The notes: generated from the letters alone by a model not told the origin. A stretch of 64,000 nucleotides of DNA from Lysobacter enzymogenes (GCF_023617245.1 NZ_CP067396.1:558001-622000), one strand, 5' to 3'; counted from the first letter of the stretch, positions 16,541 to 25,650 are shown. Numbers and translations: made by a program.

Positions 16541-17373
16541 ACTACCAGATGTCGCCGATGCAGCCGTTCGGCCTGATGCTGCGGCCCGCGGGCGGCGCGG
16601 TCGATGTGCGCGAGCTGCCGATCGCCGAGCTGCGCGAGCACGTTCGCCGCCATCGCCTGCTGGCGCTGCGCGGCTTCGGCGCGTTCGCCGGGGCGGAGGA
16701 TTTCGCCGACTATTGCGAAGGCTGGGGCGAAGTCAGCCTGTGGCCGTTCGGCAAGGTGCTCGAACTGGTCGAGCACGAGGCGCCCGAGGACCACATCTTC
16801 GACAACAAGTACGTGCCGCTGCATTGGGACGGCATGTACCGCAAGCAGGTGCCGGAGTTCCAGGTCTTCCACTGCGTCAGCGCGCCCGCGGCGGCGCAGG
16901 GCGGACGCACGACGTTTTCCGACACCGCCGGCGCGCTCGAACGCGCCGCGCCCGGCCTGCGCTCGCTGTGGAGCCGCGCGACCGGGGTCTATCGGCGCAA
17001 GATGGAGTTCTACGACAGCAAGACCATCGCGCCGGTGGTGACCGCGCACCCGGTGCGCGGATTCCCGGTGATCCGCTACAACGAGCCGCCCGCCGCCGAC
17101 GCGGCCGGCTTCGTCAACCGGCCCGACCTGGAGTTCGTCGGCGTCGAGCCGGACGAACTCGGCGAATTCCACCGCAGCCTGCACGAGGCGCTGTACGCGC
17201 CGCAGAACCTGTACGCGCACGCCTGGCAGGACGGCGACGTGGTGGTCACCGACAACTACACCCTGCTGCACGGCCGCGAGGGCTTCGTCAGCGGCGCGCC
17301 GCGGCACCTGCGCCGCGTGCACGTGCTCGGCGATCCGCCGCTCGACAATCCGCATTTGGTGGCTTACGAATGA
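16537..17373 (+). CDS. pvcB: PvcB-type Fe(II)/2-oxoglutarate-dependent oxygenase (TauD family)
   Basis: This 278-residue TauD/TfdA-fold protein has the iron facial triad His96-x-Asp98 (PLHWDGMY) and His245 (YTLLHGREGF), with the 2-oxoglutarate Arg in HLRRVHVLG. PvcB/IsnB enzymes oxidise the isonitrile amino acid made by PvcA, often to a vinyl isonitrile with loss of CO2. The GTG start at 16537 overlaps the pvcA stop (GTGA) and has a strong AAGGAG 5-6 bases upstream. Its own stop overlaps the next ATG. Context and motifs together make PvcB much more likely than a taurine dioxygenase. Confidence 0.92.
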   Translation: MNYQMSPMQPFGLMLRPAGGAVDVRELPIAELREHVRRHRLLALRGFGAFAGAEDFADYCEGWGEVSLWPFGKVLELVEHEAPEDHIFDNKYVPLHWDGMYRKQVPEFQVFHCVSAPAAAQGGRTTFSDTAGALERAAPGLRSLWSRATGVYRRKMEFYDSKTIAPVVTAHPVRGFPVIRYNEPPAADAAGFVNRPDLEFVGVEPDELGEFHRSLHEALYAPQNLYAHAWQDGDVVVTDNYTLLHGREGFVSGAPRHLRRVHVLGDPPLDNPHLVAYE

Positions 17374-18848
17374 GCTTTGACGAGACCGACATCGTCATCG
17401 CCGGCGCCGGACCGGTCGGGTTGCTGTGCGCCTACCTCGCGCAGCGCTGCGGCTTGCGCACGGCGATCGTGGACAAGACCGCGGGGCCGCTCGAAGCCGG
17501 ACGGGCGGACGCGCTCAACGCGCGCACGCTGCAGCTGCTGGAGATCGCCGACCTGTTCGACGCGCTGTACCCGCAGGGCAAGACCTGCGACACCAGTTCG
17601 GTGTGGGCCGACGGCGCCTTCGTCTCGCGCCAGTCGGCCTGGTGGAAGGCGCTGGACGGCTGTTTCCACAAGCACTTCCTGATGCTCGGGCAGTCCCACC
17701 TGGAACGCTTGCTCGACGACAGGCTGAAAGCGCTGGGCGCGCCGGTGCTGCGCGATACCGCGGTCGAACAGGCCGAACTCGGCGAACGCGGCTGCCTGAC
17801 GCGGCTGTCGGACGGACGGACGCTCGCATCGCGCTTCGTCATCGGCGCCGACGGCTCGCGCTCGCCGCTGCGCGAGGCCTTCGGCATCGGCTTCGAGATC
17901 CGCCGGCCGCAGCTGATCTGGGCGGTGATCGACGGGGTCGTCGAGACCGACTTCGCCAAGGTGCCGGAGATCATCGTGTTCCAGGCGGAGACCTCCGACG
18001 TGGCCTGGATTCCGCGCGAGGGCGACCTGGATCGCTTCTACGTACGCATGGACACCCAGGAATTCAGCTTCGAGCAGGCGGTGGCCAAGATCAACCGGGC
18101 GATGCGCCCGCACACGCTGCGTTTCAGCGAGGTGGCGTGGTTCTCGCGGTTCTCGGTCAAGGAGGCGGTGGCCGAGCGCTATGCGGTGGACAACCGGCTG
18201 TTCCTGGCCGGCGACGCCTGCCATATCCATTCCGTCAACGGCGGCCAAGGCCTCAACACCGGCCTGGCCGATGCGTTCAACCTGATCTGGAAGATGCACC
18301 TGGTGTTGCGCCACGGCGCCCCGCAGAGCCTGCTCGCGAGCTACCAGGACGAGCGCAAGCCGGTCGCCCTGGGCGTGGTGGAGACCTCGAGCCAGCTGGT
18401 GCATTCGACCAAGTACTCCAGCGGCAATACCCATGCGCAGGACTACGTGAAGATCGTCGAGCGGCGCGCCGGCTACATCACCGGCATGGGCATCGCCTAC
18501 GGCGACGCCGCCGTCGATGGCGACGCCATCTGCGGCAAGCGCCTGCTGGATTTCATGGTCCGCCGCGGCGACGCCCTGGTGCGGGTCTATTCGTTGCTGG
18601 ATTACCGGCGCTTCGCCTTGCTGCTGTTCGGCGATTGCCGCGCGCCGGTGGGGTTGCCGGCGTTCGTCCAGACGATCCGGATCGACGCGCCCGAGTCGCC
18701 CGAATCGCCCGAGTTGCCGTACCCGGACGGGATGCTCCTGGTCCGGCCCGATGCGCATATCGCCGCGGCCGCGCCCGGCGACGGCGGCGCGGCGATCCTC
18801 GCCTGTCTCGATGCGTTGATGCAGCGCGAGACCGTGGCGATGGCCTGA
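17370..18848 (+). CDS. FAD-dependent aromatic hydroxylase in the isonitrile cassette
   Basis: This 492-residue group A flavin monooxygenase has GAGPVGLL (residues 12-19) for the FAD ADP moiety, the ADGSRSPLR Asp-Gly motif, and Asp282 in FLAGDACHIHSVNGGQGLNT. This is the PHBH/phenol hydroxylase pattern; such enzymes hydroxylate electron-rich aromatic rings with NAD(P)H and O2. In the Pseudomonas paerucumarin pathway the tailoring hydroxylase PvcC is of an unrelated (HpaB-like) type, so this gene may do an analogous job with a different fold. The start overlaps the pvcB stop (ATGA). Ring hydroxylation of a tyrosine-derived isonitrile is inference. Confidence 0.9.
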   Translation: MSFDETDIVIAGAGPVGLLCAYLAQRCGLRTAIVDKTAGPLEAGRADALNARTLQLLEIADLFDALYPQGKTCDTSSVWADGAFVSRQSAWWKALDGCFHKHFLMLGQSHLERLLDDRLKALGAPVLRDTAVEQAELGERGCLTRLSDGRTLASRFVIGADGSRSPLREAFGIGFEIRRPQLIWAVIDGVVETDFAKVPEIIVFQAETSDVAWIPREGDLDRFYVRMDTQEFSFEQAVAKINRAMRPHTLRFSEVAWFSRFSVKEAVAERYAVDNRLFLAGDACHIHSVNGGQGLNTGLADAFNLIWKMHLVLRHGAPQSLLASYQDERKPVALGVVETSSQLVHSTKYSSGNTHAQDYVKIVERRAGYITGMGIAYGDAAVDGDAICGKRLLDFMVRRGDALVRVYSLLDYRRFALLLFGDCRAPVGLPAFVQTIRIDAPESPESPELPYPDGMLLVRPDAHIAAAAPGDGGAAILACLDALMQRETVAMA

Positions 18849-18917
18849 GCGGCCGCCGCGCGCGCCGATCGCGCACGCCGATCGCGCGCGGCGATGCCGT
18901 CCCGACCACGGCGAGGC

Positions 18918-21900
18918 TTACTCCTCGTCGTGATCGTGCGCCTGGTGCGGCCCGTGCCCCTTCGGGCAATGGCAGACCGAGGTCGGCCCGTACTCGGCGC
19001 CGAAGGTGCGGCCGTCGCGGTGGCGCTGCCAGTAGAAGAACGGCGCCTTCTCGGCCTGGTTGCCGATCTCGGCCATGTCCGCGTCGACGTCGAACAAACG
19101 CCCGTCGACCATCACGTAGCGGGTGTCGATGGTGGCGCGGATGTTTTCCAGCGGATTGCTGTTGAGCACCACCAGGTCGGCCTTCTTGCCCGGCTCCAGC
19201 GAGCCCAGCGACTTAGACAGGCCGAGGTAATCGGCGCCGTCGATGGTCGCCGCGCGCAGCGCCTCGAAGTTGCTCATGCCGCCCTGGGTCAGCATCCAGA
19301 TTTCCCAGTTCGCCGACAGCCCCTGCAACTGGCCGTGGCCGCCGACCTGGATCTTGATCCCGGCGTCGCGCAGCTTCTTGACCGACTTGGACACCTGCAC
19401 ATGCCAGTAATCCCAATCCGGCGCGGTCTCGCGGCGGATCGAGCGCGCGTCGAGCGTCTCGCGCGGGAAGAAGCGGTTGAGCTTCTTGTCCTCCCAGACG
19501 TTGTCGCGCGCGTACCACCAGTATTCGCCCGACAGGCCGCCGTAGCTGACCACCAGGGTCGGGGTGTTGCGCACGTCGGTCTGCCGCCACAGCTCGACCA
19601 CGTCCTTGTACAGCGGCGCGACCGGGATGTTGTGCTCGATGCCGGTGGCGCCGTCGAGGATCATCGGCAGGTTGTGGTTGAAGGTCGAGCCGCCTTCCTC
19701 GACCACCAGCATGCCGAGCTCGCGCGCGGCCTGGTTGATCTGCTGGTGCTGCTCGCGCCGCGGCTGGTTGTAGCTCTTGACCGAGAACGCGCCGTTGGCC
19801 TTCATCCGGCGCAGATGGCTGCGCGCGTCGTCGAGCGAGTTGACCACCGCCTTGAAGTCGCCGTCGGCGCCGTACAGGATCGTGCCGGTCGAGAACACGC
19901 GCGGGCCGACCATCTTGCCGGCCTTGACCAGTTCGGATTCGGAGAAAACGAATTCGGTGGTCGCCGAGGGGTCGTGCATGGTGGTGATGCCGAACGCGAG
20001 GTTGGTGTAGTACGCCCAGTTCTGCTGCGGCACCACGCCCTGGCCGAAGTGCGCGGCGTGCGCGTGCACGTCGATGTAGCCCGGCAGGATGGTCTTGCCG
20101 CTGGCGTCGATGCTGCGCGCGCCGGCCGGCACCGCGGTCGACGCGCTCGGACCGACCGCGACGATCTCGTTGCCGCGCACCACCACGGTCGCGTCCTCGA
20201 TCACTTCCTGCGCCTTGTCCGCATCGCGCATGGTCACCACCCGCGCGTGGGTGAAGGCGACGGTGTCCTTCGGCGCGTAGACCGGCACCTCCAGCCCGAC
20301 CGCGATGCCGCGCTCCTCGGCCGACGGCTTGGCGATGCTGGCCGGCGCGCCCGGCAGGAACGCGAAGGCGTGGTTGAGCGCGCGCGAGTGGTACTGGTTG
20401 CCGACCATCCAGTGCAGCGAACTGGAATCGGCCGACCAGTGCAGGTAGCTGCCGACGTCGGCGCTGACCGGCGCCACCGGCAGCGCCTTGCTGTCGCGGC
20501 TGAGTTCGACCGAGCCGGTGCCGGTCATCATCGGCGCGACATAGGCGTTGAACAGTTCGGTGAACGCGACCCACTTGCCGTCGGGGCTGAGGCTGATCGA
20601 ATCGACGTACTTGAGGTTGAAGACTTCGCGCTCGTCCTCGCCGTTCAAGCCGACCGACATCAGCTTCTTCTTCAGCCCGCCGCCGGTGAGGTAATACACG
20701 CGGCTGCCGTCGGCGCTGAACTGCGGCGACTCGCCGCTGGCGGCCACGCGCGTGGGCTTGCCGCCGTCGGCGCTCATCACGTAGATGCCGCGGTCGACCG
20801 ACCACAGGCTGCCGGTGAGGCCGCCGCCGCCGGTCTTGGCGTAGACGATGCGGCGCCCGTCCGGCGAGAAGCGCGGGCTGTAGAAGAAGCCCTTGTCCTG
20901 GGTCAGGCGCTTGCCGCCGCCGCCGCCCGCGCCGGTGACGTAGATCGCGCTGAGCGCGGCGTCCGACCACGTCGTGTAGAGCAGCTTGGAACCGTCGGCG
21001 CTGAAGCTGGGTTGGTATTCGTAGAGGTTGTCGTTGCCGGTCAGGCGTTCGGGCCGGCCGTCGGGCAGGCGCTTGCGCCACAGCTGGCCGACCGCGTGGA
21101 AGATCAGGGTCTTGCCGTCGGCGCTGGTGGCGACGTCGCGGATCATCTTCGGGTCGAAGCGGCCGGCGTCGAGTTTCTGTTCGAAGCGCAGCGCCTGCGC
21201 CGCGGTCTGTTCGACGTGGGCGCTGAACGGAATCTGCGCCGGCTTGCCGTCGGCCATGCCCACGCGCCACAGCTTGCCCTGCGCCCAGATCACCACCGAC
21301 CTGGAGTCCGGGGTCCAGGCGAAATTGGCGTAGGGGCCGAAGATCGCCCAGGCTTCCTGCATGTCGTGCGAGAGCCCGTCCCACACCGGCCGCGATTCGC
21401 CGCTGGCGAGGTCGAGCACGTGCAGCACCGACTTCTCGCGGATGCGCTTGACGAAGGCCAGCGACTTGCCGTCGGGCGAGGGCTGCGGGCGCACCGCGCC
21501 GCCGGCGGTGTCGATCACCGTCGCGGTCTTGCCGGTCTGGCGGTCCAGGCGCTTGATCGCGTAGATGGTGTCGTGCGGGTTCTTGTTGTACTGGAAGCTC
21601 GGGCCGCCGGTGACGTCCTCGGAAAAGTACACGTAGCGGCCGTCCGGCGACACCGCCGGCTCGCCGAGGTCCTGCTGGTCGTTCTTCTGCTTGGTCAGCT
21701 GCAGGCCGCCGCCGCCCGCGGCGGCGTGGTAGATCCACAGCTCGCCGGCGCCGAGCGAACGCTCGCCGGTGAAGTGCTTGCGGCCGATCAGGTACTGGCC
21801 GTCGGGCGTCCACGCCGGGTTGTTGAGCAGGCGGAAGTCTTCCTTGGTCACCGCGACCGGGTTGGCGCCGTCGCGGCTCATCCGCCACAGGTTGTTGCCG

Positions 21901-22373
21901 CCGCCGCGGTCGGAGGTGAACGCGATCTGGCGGCCGTCGGGCGAGTAGCGCGGCTGCACGTCCCAGGCCGGGCCTTGGCTGATGCGCTTGGCCTGGCCGC
22001 CGCCGATCGGCAGCAGGTAGATGTCGCCGAGCAGGGAGAAGGCGATCTCGCGGCCGTCGGGCGACACGTCCAGGTCCATCCAGGTGCCTTCGTCGGTGTC
22101 GAAGGCGATGGTCTTGGTCGGGCCGTGGGCGGCGTTGACGTCCCACTTCTTCTCGTCCTTGTCGCCGGCCTTGGCCGCGCCCTTGGCGGTCGCCGCCGGC
22201 GCGCGCGCCGGGTCGGTGCCGGCGGGCTTGAGCGCGTCCTGTTCGAGCTGGGCGGCGGGCTTGTCGGCATCCTGGCCTGATTTGTCCTGGGGCGCCGGCG
22301 GCGGCGTCTGGGCGAAGACCGGAGCGGCGAGCGCGCTGGCGAGCGCGAGGGCGAGCAGGCGGTGGCTGGGCAT
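18918..22373 (-). CDS. Exported TolB-like propeller/amidohydrolase fusion
   Basis: The 1151-residue protein has a signal peptide (LLALALASALAAPVFAQ), a Pro/Lys/Asp-rich linker, a ~600-residue region of repeated PD40/WD40-like blades (DVSPDGREIAF, YSPDGRQIAFTSD, SPDGRYVYFSED), then an amidohydrolase domain. The latter shows the metal motif DVHAHAAHF, GGHGQL and the closing LEPGKKADLVVL. It ends in a His-rich tail (CHCPKGHGPHQAHDHDEE). This is the known propeller-amidohydrolase architecture, probably a periplasmic peptidase or imidase with the propeller gating substrate. Two smaller amidohydrolases lie at 25.6-28.6 kb. Confidence 0.9.
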   Translation of the reverse strand: MPSHRLLALALASALAAPVFAQTPPPAPQDKSGQDADKPAAQLEQDALKPAGTDPARAPAATAKGAAKAGDKDEKKWDVNAAHGPTKTIAFDTDEGTWMDLDVSPDGREIAFSLLGDIYLLPIGGGQAKRISQGPAWDVQPRYSPDGRQIAFTSDRGGGNNLWRMSRDGANPVAVTKEDFRLLNNPAWTPDGQYLIGRKHFTGERSLGAGELWIYHAAAGGGGLQLTKQKNDQQDLGEPAVSPDGRYVYFSEDVTGGPSFQYNKNPHDTIYAIKRLDRQTGKTATVIDTAGGAVRPQPSPDGKSLAFVKRIREKSVLHVLDLASGESRPVWDGLSHDMQEAWAIFGPYANFAWTPDSRSVVIWAQGKLWRVGMADGKPAQIPFSAHVEQTAAQALRFEQKLDAGRFDPKMIRDVATSADGKTLIFHAVGQLWRKRLPDGRPERLTGNDNLYEYQPSFSADGSKLLYTTWSDAALSAIYVTGAGGGGGKRLTQDKGFFYSPRFSPDGRRIVYAKTGGGGLTGSLWSVDRGIYVMSADGGKPTRVAASGESPQFSADGSRVYYLTGGGLKKKLMSVGLNGEDEREVFNLKYVDSISLSPDGKWVAFTELFNAYVAPMMTGTGSVELSRDSKALPVAPVSADVGSYLHWSADSSSLHWMVGNQYHSRALNHAFAFLPGAPASIAKPSAEERGIAVGLEVPVYAPKDTVAFTHARVVTMRDADKAQEVIEDATVVVRGNEIVAVGPSASTAVPAGARSIDASGKTILPGYIDVHAHAAHFGQGVVPQQNWAYYTNLAFGITTMHDPSATTEFVFSESELVKAGKMVGPRVFSTGTILYGADGDFKAVVNSLDDARSHLRRMKANGAFSVKSYNQPRREQHQQINQAARELGMLVVEEGGSTFNHNLPMILDGATGIEHNIPVAPLYKDVVELWRQTDVRNTPTLVVSYGGLSGEYWWYARDNVWEDKKLNRFFPRETLDARSIRRETAPDWDYWHVQVSKSVKKLRDAGIKIQVGGHGQLQGLSANWEIWMLTQGGMSNFEALRAATIDGADYLGLSKSLGSLEPGKKADLVVLNSNPLENIRATIDTRYVMVDGRLFDVDADMAEIGNQAEKAPFFYWQRHRDGRTFGAEYGPTSVCHCPKGHGPHQAHDHDEE

Positions 22374-22461
22374 GGAGCGGATACCTGGGACGGACAGTCC
22401 CGCAGGCTAACCCGGCGCGCGTGGTGCGGGCCTGGGCTGGAAGTCCTGTTCGCCGCGATGC

Positions 22462-22599
22462 GGGGCCGCCGCTGTTGTGGGAGGGCCTTCAGGCCCGACG
22501 CTTTCCGGTCCGATCGCCGCGATCTGGAACGGGGCCGCCGCTGTCGTGGGAGGGCCTTCAGGCCCGACGCTCTTCGCTCAGGTCGCCGCAGTCTGGAAC
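22462..22599 (+). repeat. 69-bp tandem duplication carrying two REP-B hairpins
   Basis: Two consecutive 69-base units (22462-22530 and 22531-22599), each starting GGGGCCGCCGCTGT and ending CTGGAAC, each contain one REP-B hairpin (GGGCC-TTCA-GGCCC). A third REP-B copy lies inverted at 22604-22630. The cluster lies between the start of the amidohydrolase fusion gene and the end of degV. Confidence 0.85.
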
Positions 22600-22603
22600 A
22601 ACA

Positions 22604-22630
22604 GCATCGGGCCTGAAGGCCCTCCCACAG
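22604..22630 (-). repeat. REP-B element, inverted copy
   Basis: Reverse complement of the REP-B core (GTGGGAGGGCCTTCAGGCCC). It ends just before the degV stop codon and can form a larger hairpin with the copies upstream, so it may act as a terminator for degV. Confidence 0.75.
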
Positions 22631-22631
22631 C

Positions 22632-23579
22632 TCAGCCGTCCCAGGCCGCCTGTTCGGTCGCCAGCCCCAGCGCCAGCGCGCCCTTGCCGATGTTGACCAT
22701 GCCGGTCAGGCTCATCAGGCTCTCGAACAATTCCACGCCGTGCTGTTCGCAGGCCAGGCGCAAGGTCTGGTAGCCGGGCAGGGCGCGCAGTTCGGCGAGT
22801 TCTCCGCCGTAGCTCAGGCACACGGTCGGTGTCAGCAGCTCGTTGCGGCTCACCCGCCGCGCGGCGAACTCCAGCAGCTTCTGCGCCGCGGCCTCGTACG
22901 TCTTGATCTTGGCGATCGGGCCGGTCTCGCCGCGGTTGCAGTGCAGCACCGGCTTGATGTCGAGCGCGGTGCCCAGGGTCGCGCTGAGGAAACTCACGCT
23001 GCGGTCGCCGCGATGGCGGGTGCGCGCGCGCAGGTAGTTGAGGTCGCGCGGGATCAGATAGCCGTGGGTGGCGTTGACCAGTTGCTCCAGCCGCGCGCGG
23101 ATCTTCGGCGGCGGCTCCTCGGCCGCGCGCATGCGCACCGCCTCGACCGCGGTGACGCCCTGCGCGGCGAACAGGTTCAAGGTGTCGATCACCCGCAGCG
23201 AGAACGGCGTGTTGAAGCCGGCGGCGCTGCGCACGGGCTTGTAGTCGTTGAGGATGGCGAAGCTGGCTTGGTTGGCGTTCTCGAACACCGGACTGCGGGT
23301 CTTGGTGATCGTCATGCAGAACACGTAGTCGTAGTCGATCGCCAGCTGGCTCACGAACAGGTCGCGCACCTGCTGCACGGTGAACGGCGTGGTTTCGGCC
23401 TCGAAGCCGCGTTCGGCCAGGTGCGCCTGCAGGAACTGCAGGGTGGCCTCTTCGTTGCGGTGGTCGGCCAGCACGGCCTGGCCGATGCGAACGGTGATCG
23501 GCAGCAGGTGGATGTGGTGCTGCTGGAGATACTCCAGCGGCAGGTCGCAAGCGGAGTCGACGACGATTCCAATGCGCAT
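22632..23579 (-). CDS. DegV family fatty-acid-binding protein
   Basis: The 315-residue product begins MRIGIVVDSACDLPLEYL, the classic DegV start with the DSACDLP lipid-headgroup loop. It later has SATLGTALDIKPVL, also conserved, and GMVNIGKGALALG near the end. DegV/FakB proteins bind a fatty acid, in Firmicutes for phosphorylation by FakA. No FakA gene is seen, so the role here is uncertain. The start at 23579 follows a run of G (GGGGGGGG) and removes a 36-residue upstream extension that is not DegV-like. Confidence 0.88.
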   Translation of the reverse strand: MRIGIVVDSACDLPLEYLQQHHIHLLPITVRIGQAVLADHRNEEATLQFLQAHLAERGFEAETTPFTVQQVRDLFVSQLAIDYDYVFCMTITKTRSPVFENANQASFAILNDYKPVRSAAGFNTPFSLRVIDTLNLFAAQGVTAVEAVRMRAAEEPPPKIRARLEQLVNATHGYLIPRDLNYLRARTRHRGDRSVSFLSATLGTALDIKPVLHCNRGETGPIAKIKTYEAAAQKLLEFAARRVSRNELLTPTVCLSYGGELAELRALPGYQTLRLACEQHGVELFESLMSLTGMVNIGKGALALGLATEQAAWDG

Positions 23580-23687
23580 GGGTCCCCCCCCGGGTTCTTG
23601 GCGCGTGGCTATCGAATGTGACCGGCAGCATACCCGCGGCGACACCGGCCGCGCACTCACGCAGGCCGGCGACGGTCGGGCGTTCAT

Positions 23688-24320
23688 TCAGGCCCGGCGC
23701 TGCACTCCGATGGGCAACTGCAGCAGCCGCTGCATTTCGGGATCTTCAAGCATTTCCGGATGTTGCAGCGCGTCAAGGGCGAAATCGTGTGCATCGTTGC
23801 CCCAGAACAGGTCTGATCCGATGCTCAGCGTGGGCACGCCAAATACACCGGCAAGCAGAGCCGCTTCGGTATTCGCGCGCAATGCGGTCTTCACCGACTC
23901 GCTGGCGAGCGCCTCGGCCGGCACGCCCAGGCCGGCCGCGACCGGGCCCAGCGCCTCGACGCTGTCTCCTTCGCGGCCCTGGCCCCAGATCCAGTCGAAG
24001 ATCGCCTCCACCGCCTCGGGCGTGTTGCCGGCGGCCACGCTCAGGCGCAGCGACGCCAGCGGATTGAACGGATGCGCCGGCGGGAAGCGCAGGCGCACGC
24101 CCGCGCGCCGCGCCTGCCACAGCACGTGGCGATAGGTGAACTCGCGCTTGCCCGGGATTTCCGCCGGACCCTTGTGGCTGTGCGCGGCCAGCACCGCGCC
24201 GAACGCCACCGGCACCAGCGCGACCGGCCGCTGCGCGGCGAGCGCGCGCACCCGTTGCCACTGCAGGTAGGCGAACGGCGAGATGAAATCGAAGTACCAA
24301 CGCAGCGCGGGGGCGCTCAT
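23688..24320 (-). CDS. 2-hydroxychromene-2-carboxylate isomerase-like (DsbA-fold) protein
   Basis: This 210-residue thioredoxin-superfamily protein has the HCCA isomerase pattern: WYFDFISPFAYLQW with serine in place of the DsbA cysteine pair, and GVFGVPTLSIGSDLFWGND, which carries the cis-proline. HCCA isomerases use glutathione in naphthalene catabolism, but many chromosomal members act on other substrates. It is followed upstream in transcription by a DUF1761 gene only 10 bases away, so the two are probably one transcript. Confidence 0.88.
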   Translation of the reverse strand: MSAPALRWYFDFISPFAYLQWQRVRALAAQRPVALVPVAFGAVLAAHSHKGPAEIPGKREFTYRHVLWQARRAGVRLRFPPAHPFNPLASLRLSVAAGNTPEAVEAIFDWIWGQGREGDSVEALGPVAAGLGVPAEALASESVKTALRANTEAALLAGVFGVPTLSIGSDLFWGNDAHDFALDALQHPEMLEDPEMQRLLQLPIGVQRRA

Positions 24321-24330
24321 CGCATGCTCC

Positions 24331-24735
24331 TTATTTCCAGGCGCCGAGGATCGCGCCGTAGAGGACGAACTGGACGATGTGGTAGCCGCTGTCGATCATC
24401 CACAGCTTGAGGCTGCGGCCGGCGAAGGCGTAGTTGATGCCGAAGCTCATCGAGACGAAGAACAGGCCGACCACGAAACCGACGCCGAAGCCGTCGACCG
24501 CGGTGGCCTGCGGCGGCATCAGCGCGGCGAAGATGGTCGCCGACAGCAGCGCGCAGACGATCGCGGTGGCGAACACGCGGCCGGCGTGGGCGGGCTTGGC
24601 GTCCGGATCGACCCCGGCCTCGCGGCACCAGGTTTTCTTGAACAGGGGCCCGTACCACAGCCCGCCGAGGACGAACGAAGACGCGGTGGCGGCGGCGATG
24701 GCGAGCCAGTTGACCTGGTCGAGCGGGACGTTCAT
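24331..24735 (-). CDS. DUF1761 family membrane protein
   Basis: This 134-residue protein has four hydrophobic helices and begins MNVPLDQVNWLAIAAATA. The segment FVLGGLWYGPLFKKTWCREAG is the DUF1761 hallmark. The start at 24735 is preferred to a 33-residue Arg/Pro-rich upstream extension. Function is unknown; it is the first gene of a two-gene transcript with the HCCA isomerase-like gene. Confidence 0.85.
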   Translation of the reverse strand: MNVPLDQVNWLAIAAATASSFVLGGLWYGPLFKKTWCREAGVDPDAKPAHAGRVFATAIVCALLSATIFAALMPPQATAVDGFGVGFVVGLFFVSMSFGINYAFAGRSLKLWMIDSGYHIVQFVLYGAILGAWK

Positions 24736-24918
24736 GCGGGGCTCCGGAGACGGTGCGTGAGGCGGTTGCGTGAGGCGGGCGCCGGTCCATGCGCGGCGGG
24801 CGCGCGACGGCGTGGCGCGCCGTGCGGCAAGCATACGCCGTGGCGGCGGGACGGGGCGTTCGCGGCGCGGGCATGGGCGGCGTGGGTGTAGGCGGCGCGT
24901 TGCACGGCGGCGCTCGCG

Positions 24919-24970
24919 CGAGCGCGTCAGGCGAGCGCGTCAGGCGAGCGCGTCAGGCGAGCGCGTCAGG
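24919..24970. repeat. Four tandem copies of a 13-bp unit
   Basis: GCGAGCGCGTCAG is repeated four times without change. It lies 50 bases before the start of the membrane-protein gene at 25021, within the 285-bp divergent gap 24736-25020, in which I see no other feature. Confidence 0.9.
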
Positions 24971-25020
24971 CGCGCGCGGCGGGCTATCGCCGCGGGCCGG
25001 CGTCGGGCATTGTGCCCGGC

Positions 25021-25533
25021 ATGACCGCAACCCTCGCCGCGCGCATTCGCGATTCGCGCATCGCTTCGACCGCAGCGTTGCTGCTGTCCTTCGCCCTGCC
25101 GTTCCTGTGGGCGCTTTCCACCACGCTCGTCTGGCAACTGGGCAAGCGGGTACCCGGCAGCGTGACCGATACCGCGATCGCGTTTCCGTCCGGACTGGCG
25201 CTGATCGCGATCGTGCTCGCCGCGTGGCTGATCGGCTTCGTCGCGCTGCGGCGCCGGGTCCGCTCGCAGCGGCGCGCGGCGTGGATGGCCAACACCGTGG
25301 CGGTGGCCGCCTTCTGCGCCTGTTTCACCTGGCAGTTCGGCAGCGCGGATTGGAACCCGCGGCCGGAAGCGGGGCTGACCAATCTGTTCCCGCTGCGGTT
25401 CGCCTTCGCGCTGGCGGTGGCGTATGTGGTCAGCGCCTGCGCAGCGGCGTATCTGGCGCCGCGGCCGCCGCGCTCGCCGCAGCAGGTAACGAAGACGGGA
25501 ACGAAGACGGGAACGCCGGACGCGCAGGCCTGA
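25021..25533 (+). CDS. Hypothetical integral membrane protein
   Basis: The 170-residue product has four hydrophobic segments (near residues 18-40, 54-75, 88-108 and 122-148). A basic loop (RRRVRSQRRAAWM) lies between the second and third, and the tail is hydrophilic with a repeated Lys-Thr-Gly pattern from a 12-bp DNA repeat. I do not recognise the family. The ATG at 25021 directly follows GCCCGGC; a GTG at 25012 is possible. It is monocistronic and convergent with an amidohydrolase gene. Confidence 0.7.
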   Translation: MTATLAARIRDSRIASTAALLLSFALPFLWALSTTLVWQLGKRVPGSVTDTAIAFPSGLALIAIVLAAWLIGFVALRRRVRSQRRAAWMANTVAVAAFCACFTWQFGSADWNPRPEAGLTNLFPLRFAFALAVAYVVSACAAAYLAPRPPRSPQQVTKTGTKTGTPDAQA

Positions 25534-25650
25534 GCCGGGCGTCGCGGCGCGTAGGCAAATCCTGCGAATCGTTGAATCGCCGAATCGGCGCGGTCGCCCG
25601 CCGCGCCGCGCGCAACGCGGCCAACGCCGAGGGCGCCGGCCGCGGCCGCT

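Noticed and set aside
16537..17373. Taurine dioxygenase call for the TauD-fold protein
   Set aside because: The fold fits, but overlapping genes for isonitrile synthase and flavin hydroxylase and the absence of taurine/sulfonate genes make PvcB the better call.
12063..18848. One continuous biosynthetic operon from the EamA exporter to the flavin hydroxylase
   Set aside because: A 503-bp gap with regulatory-looking, AT-richer sequence separates the aminotransferase from pvcA, while genes inside each unit overlap or nearly do. Treated as two units.
18894..22280. 1128-residue plus-strand ORF opposite the amidohydrolase fusion
   Set aside because: It is the complement of a gene with clear signal peptide, blades and metal motifs. 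The product is Arg/Val/Ala/His-rich low complexity with no domain, as expected of antisense frames in high-GC DNA.
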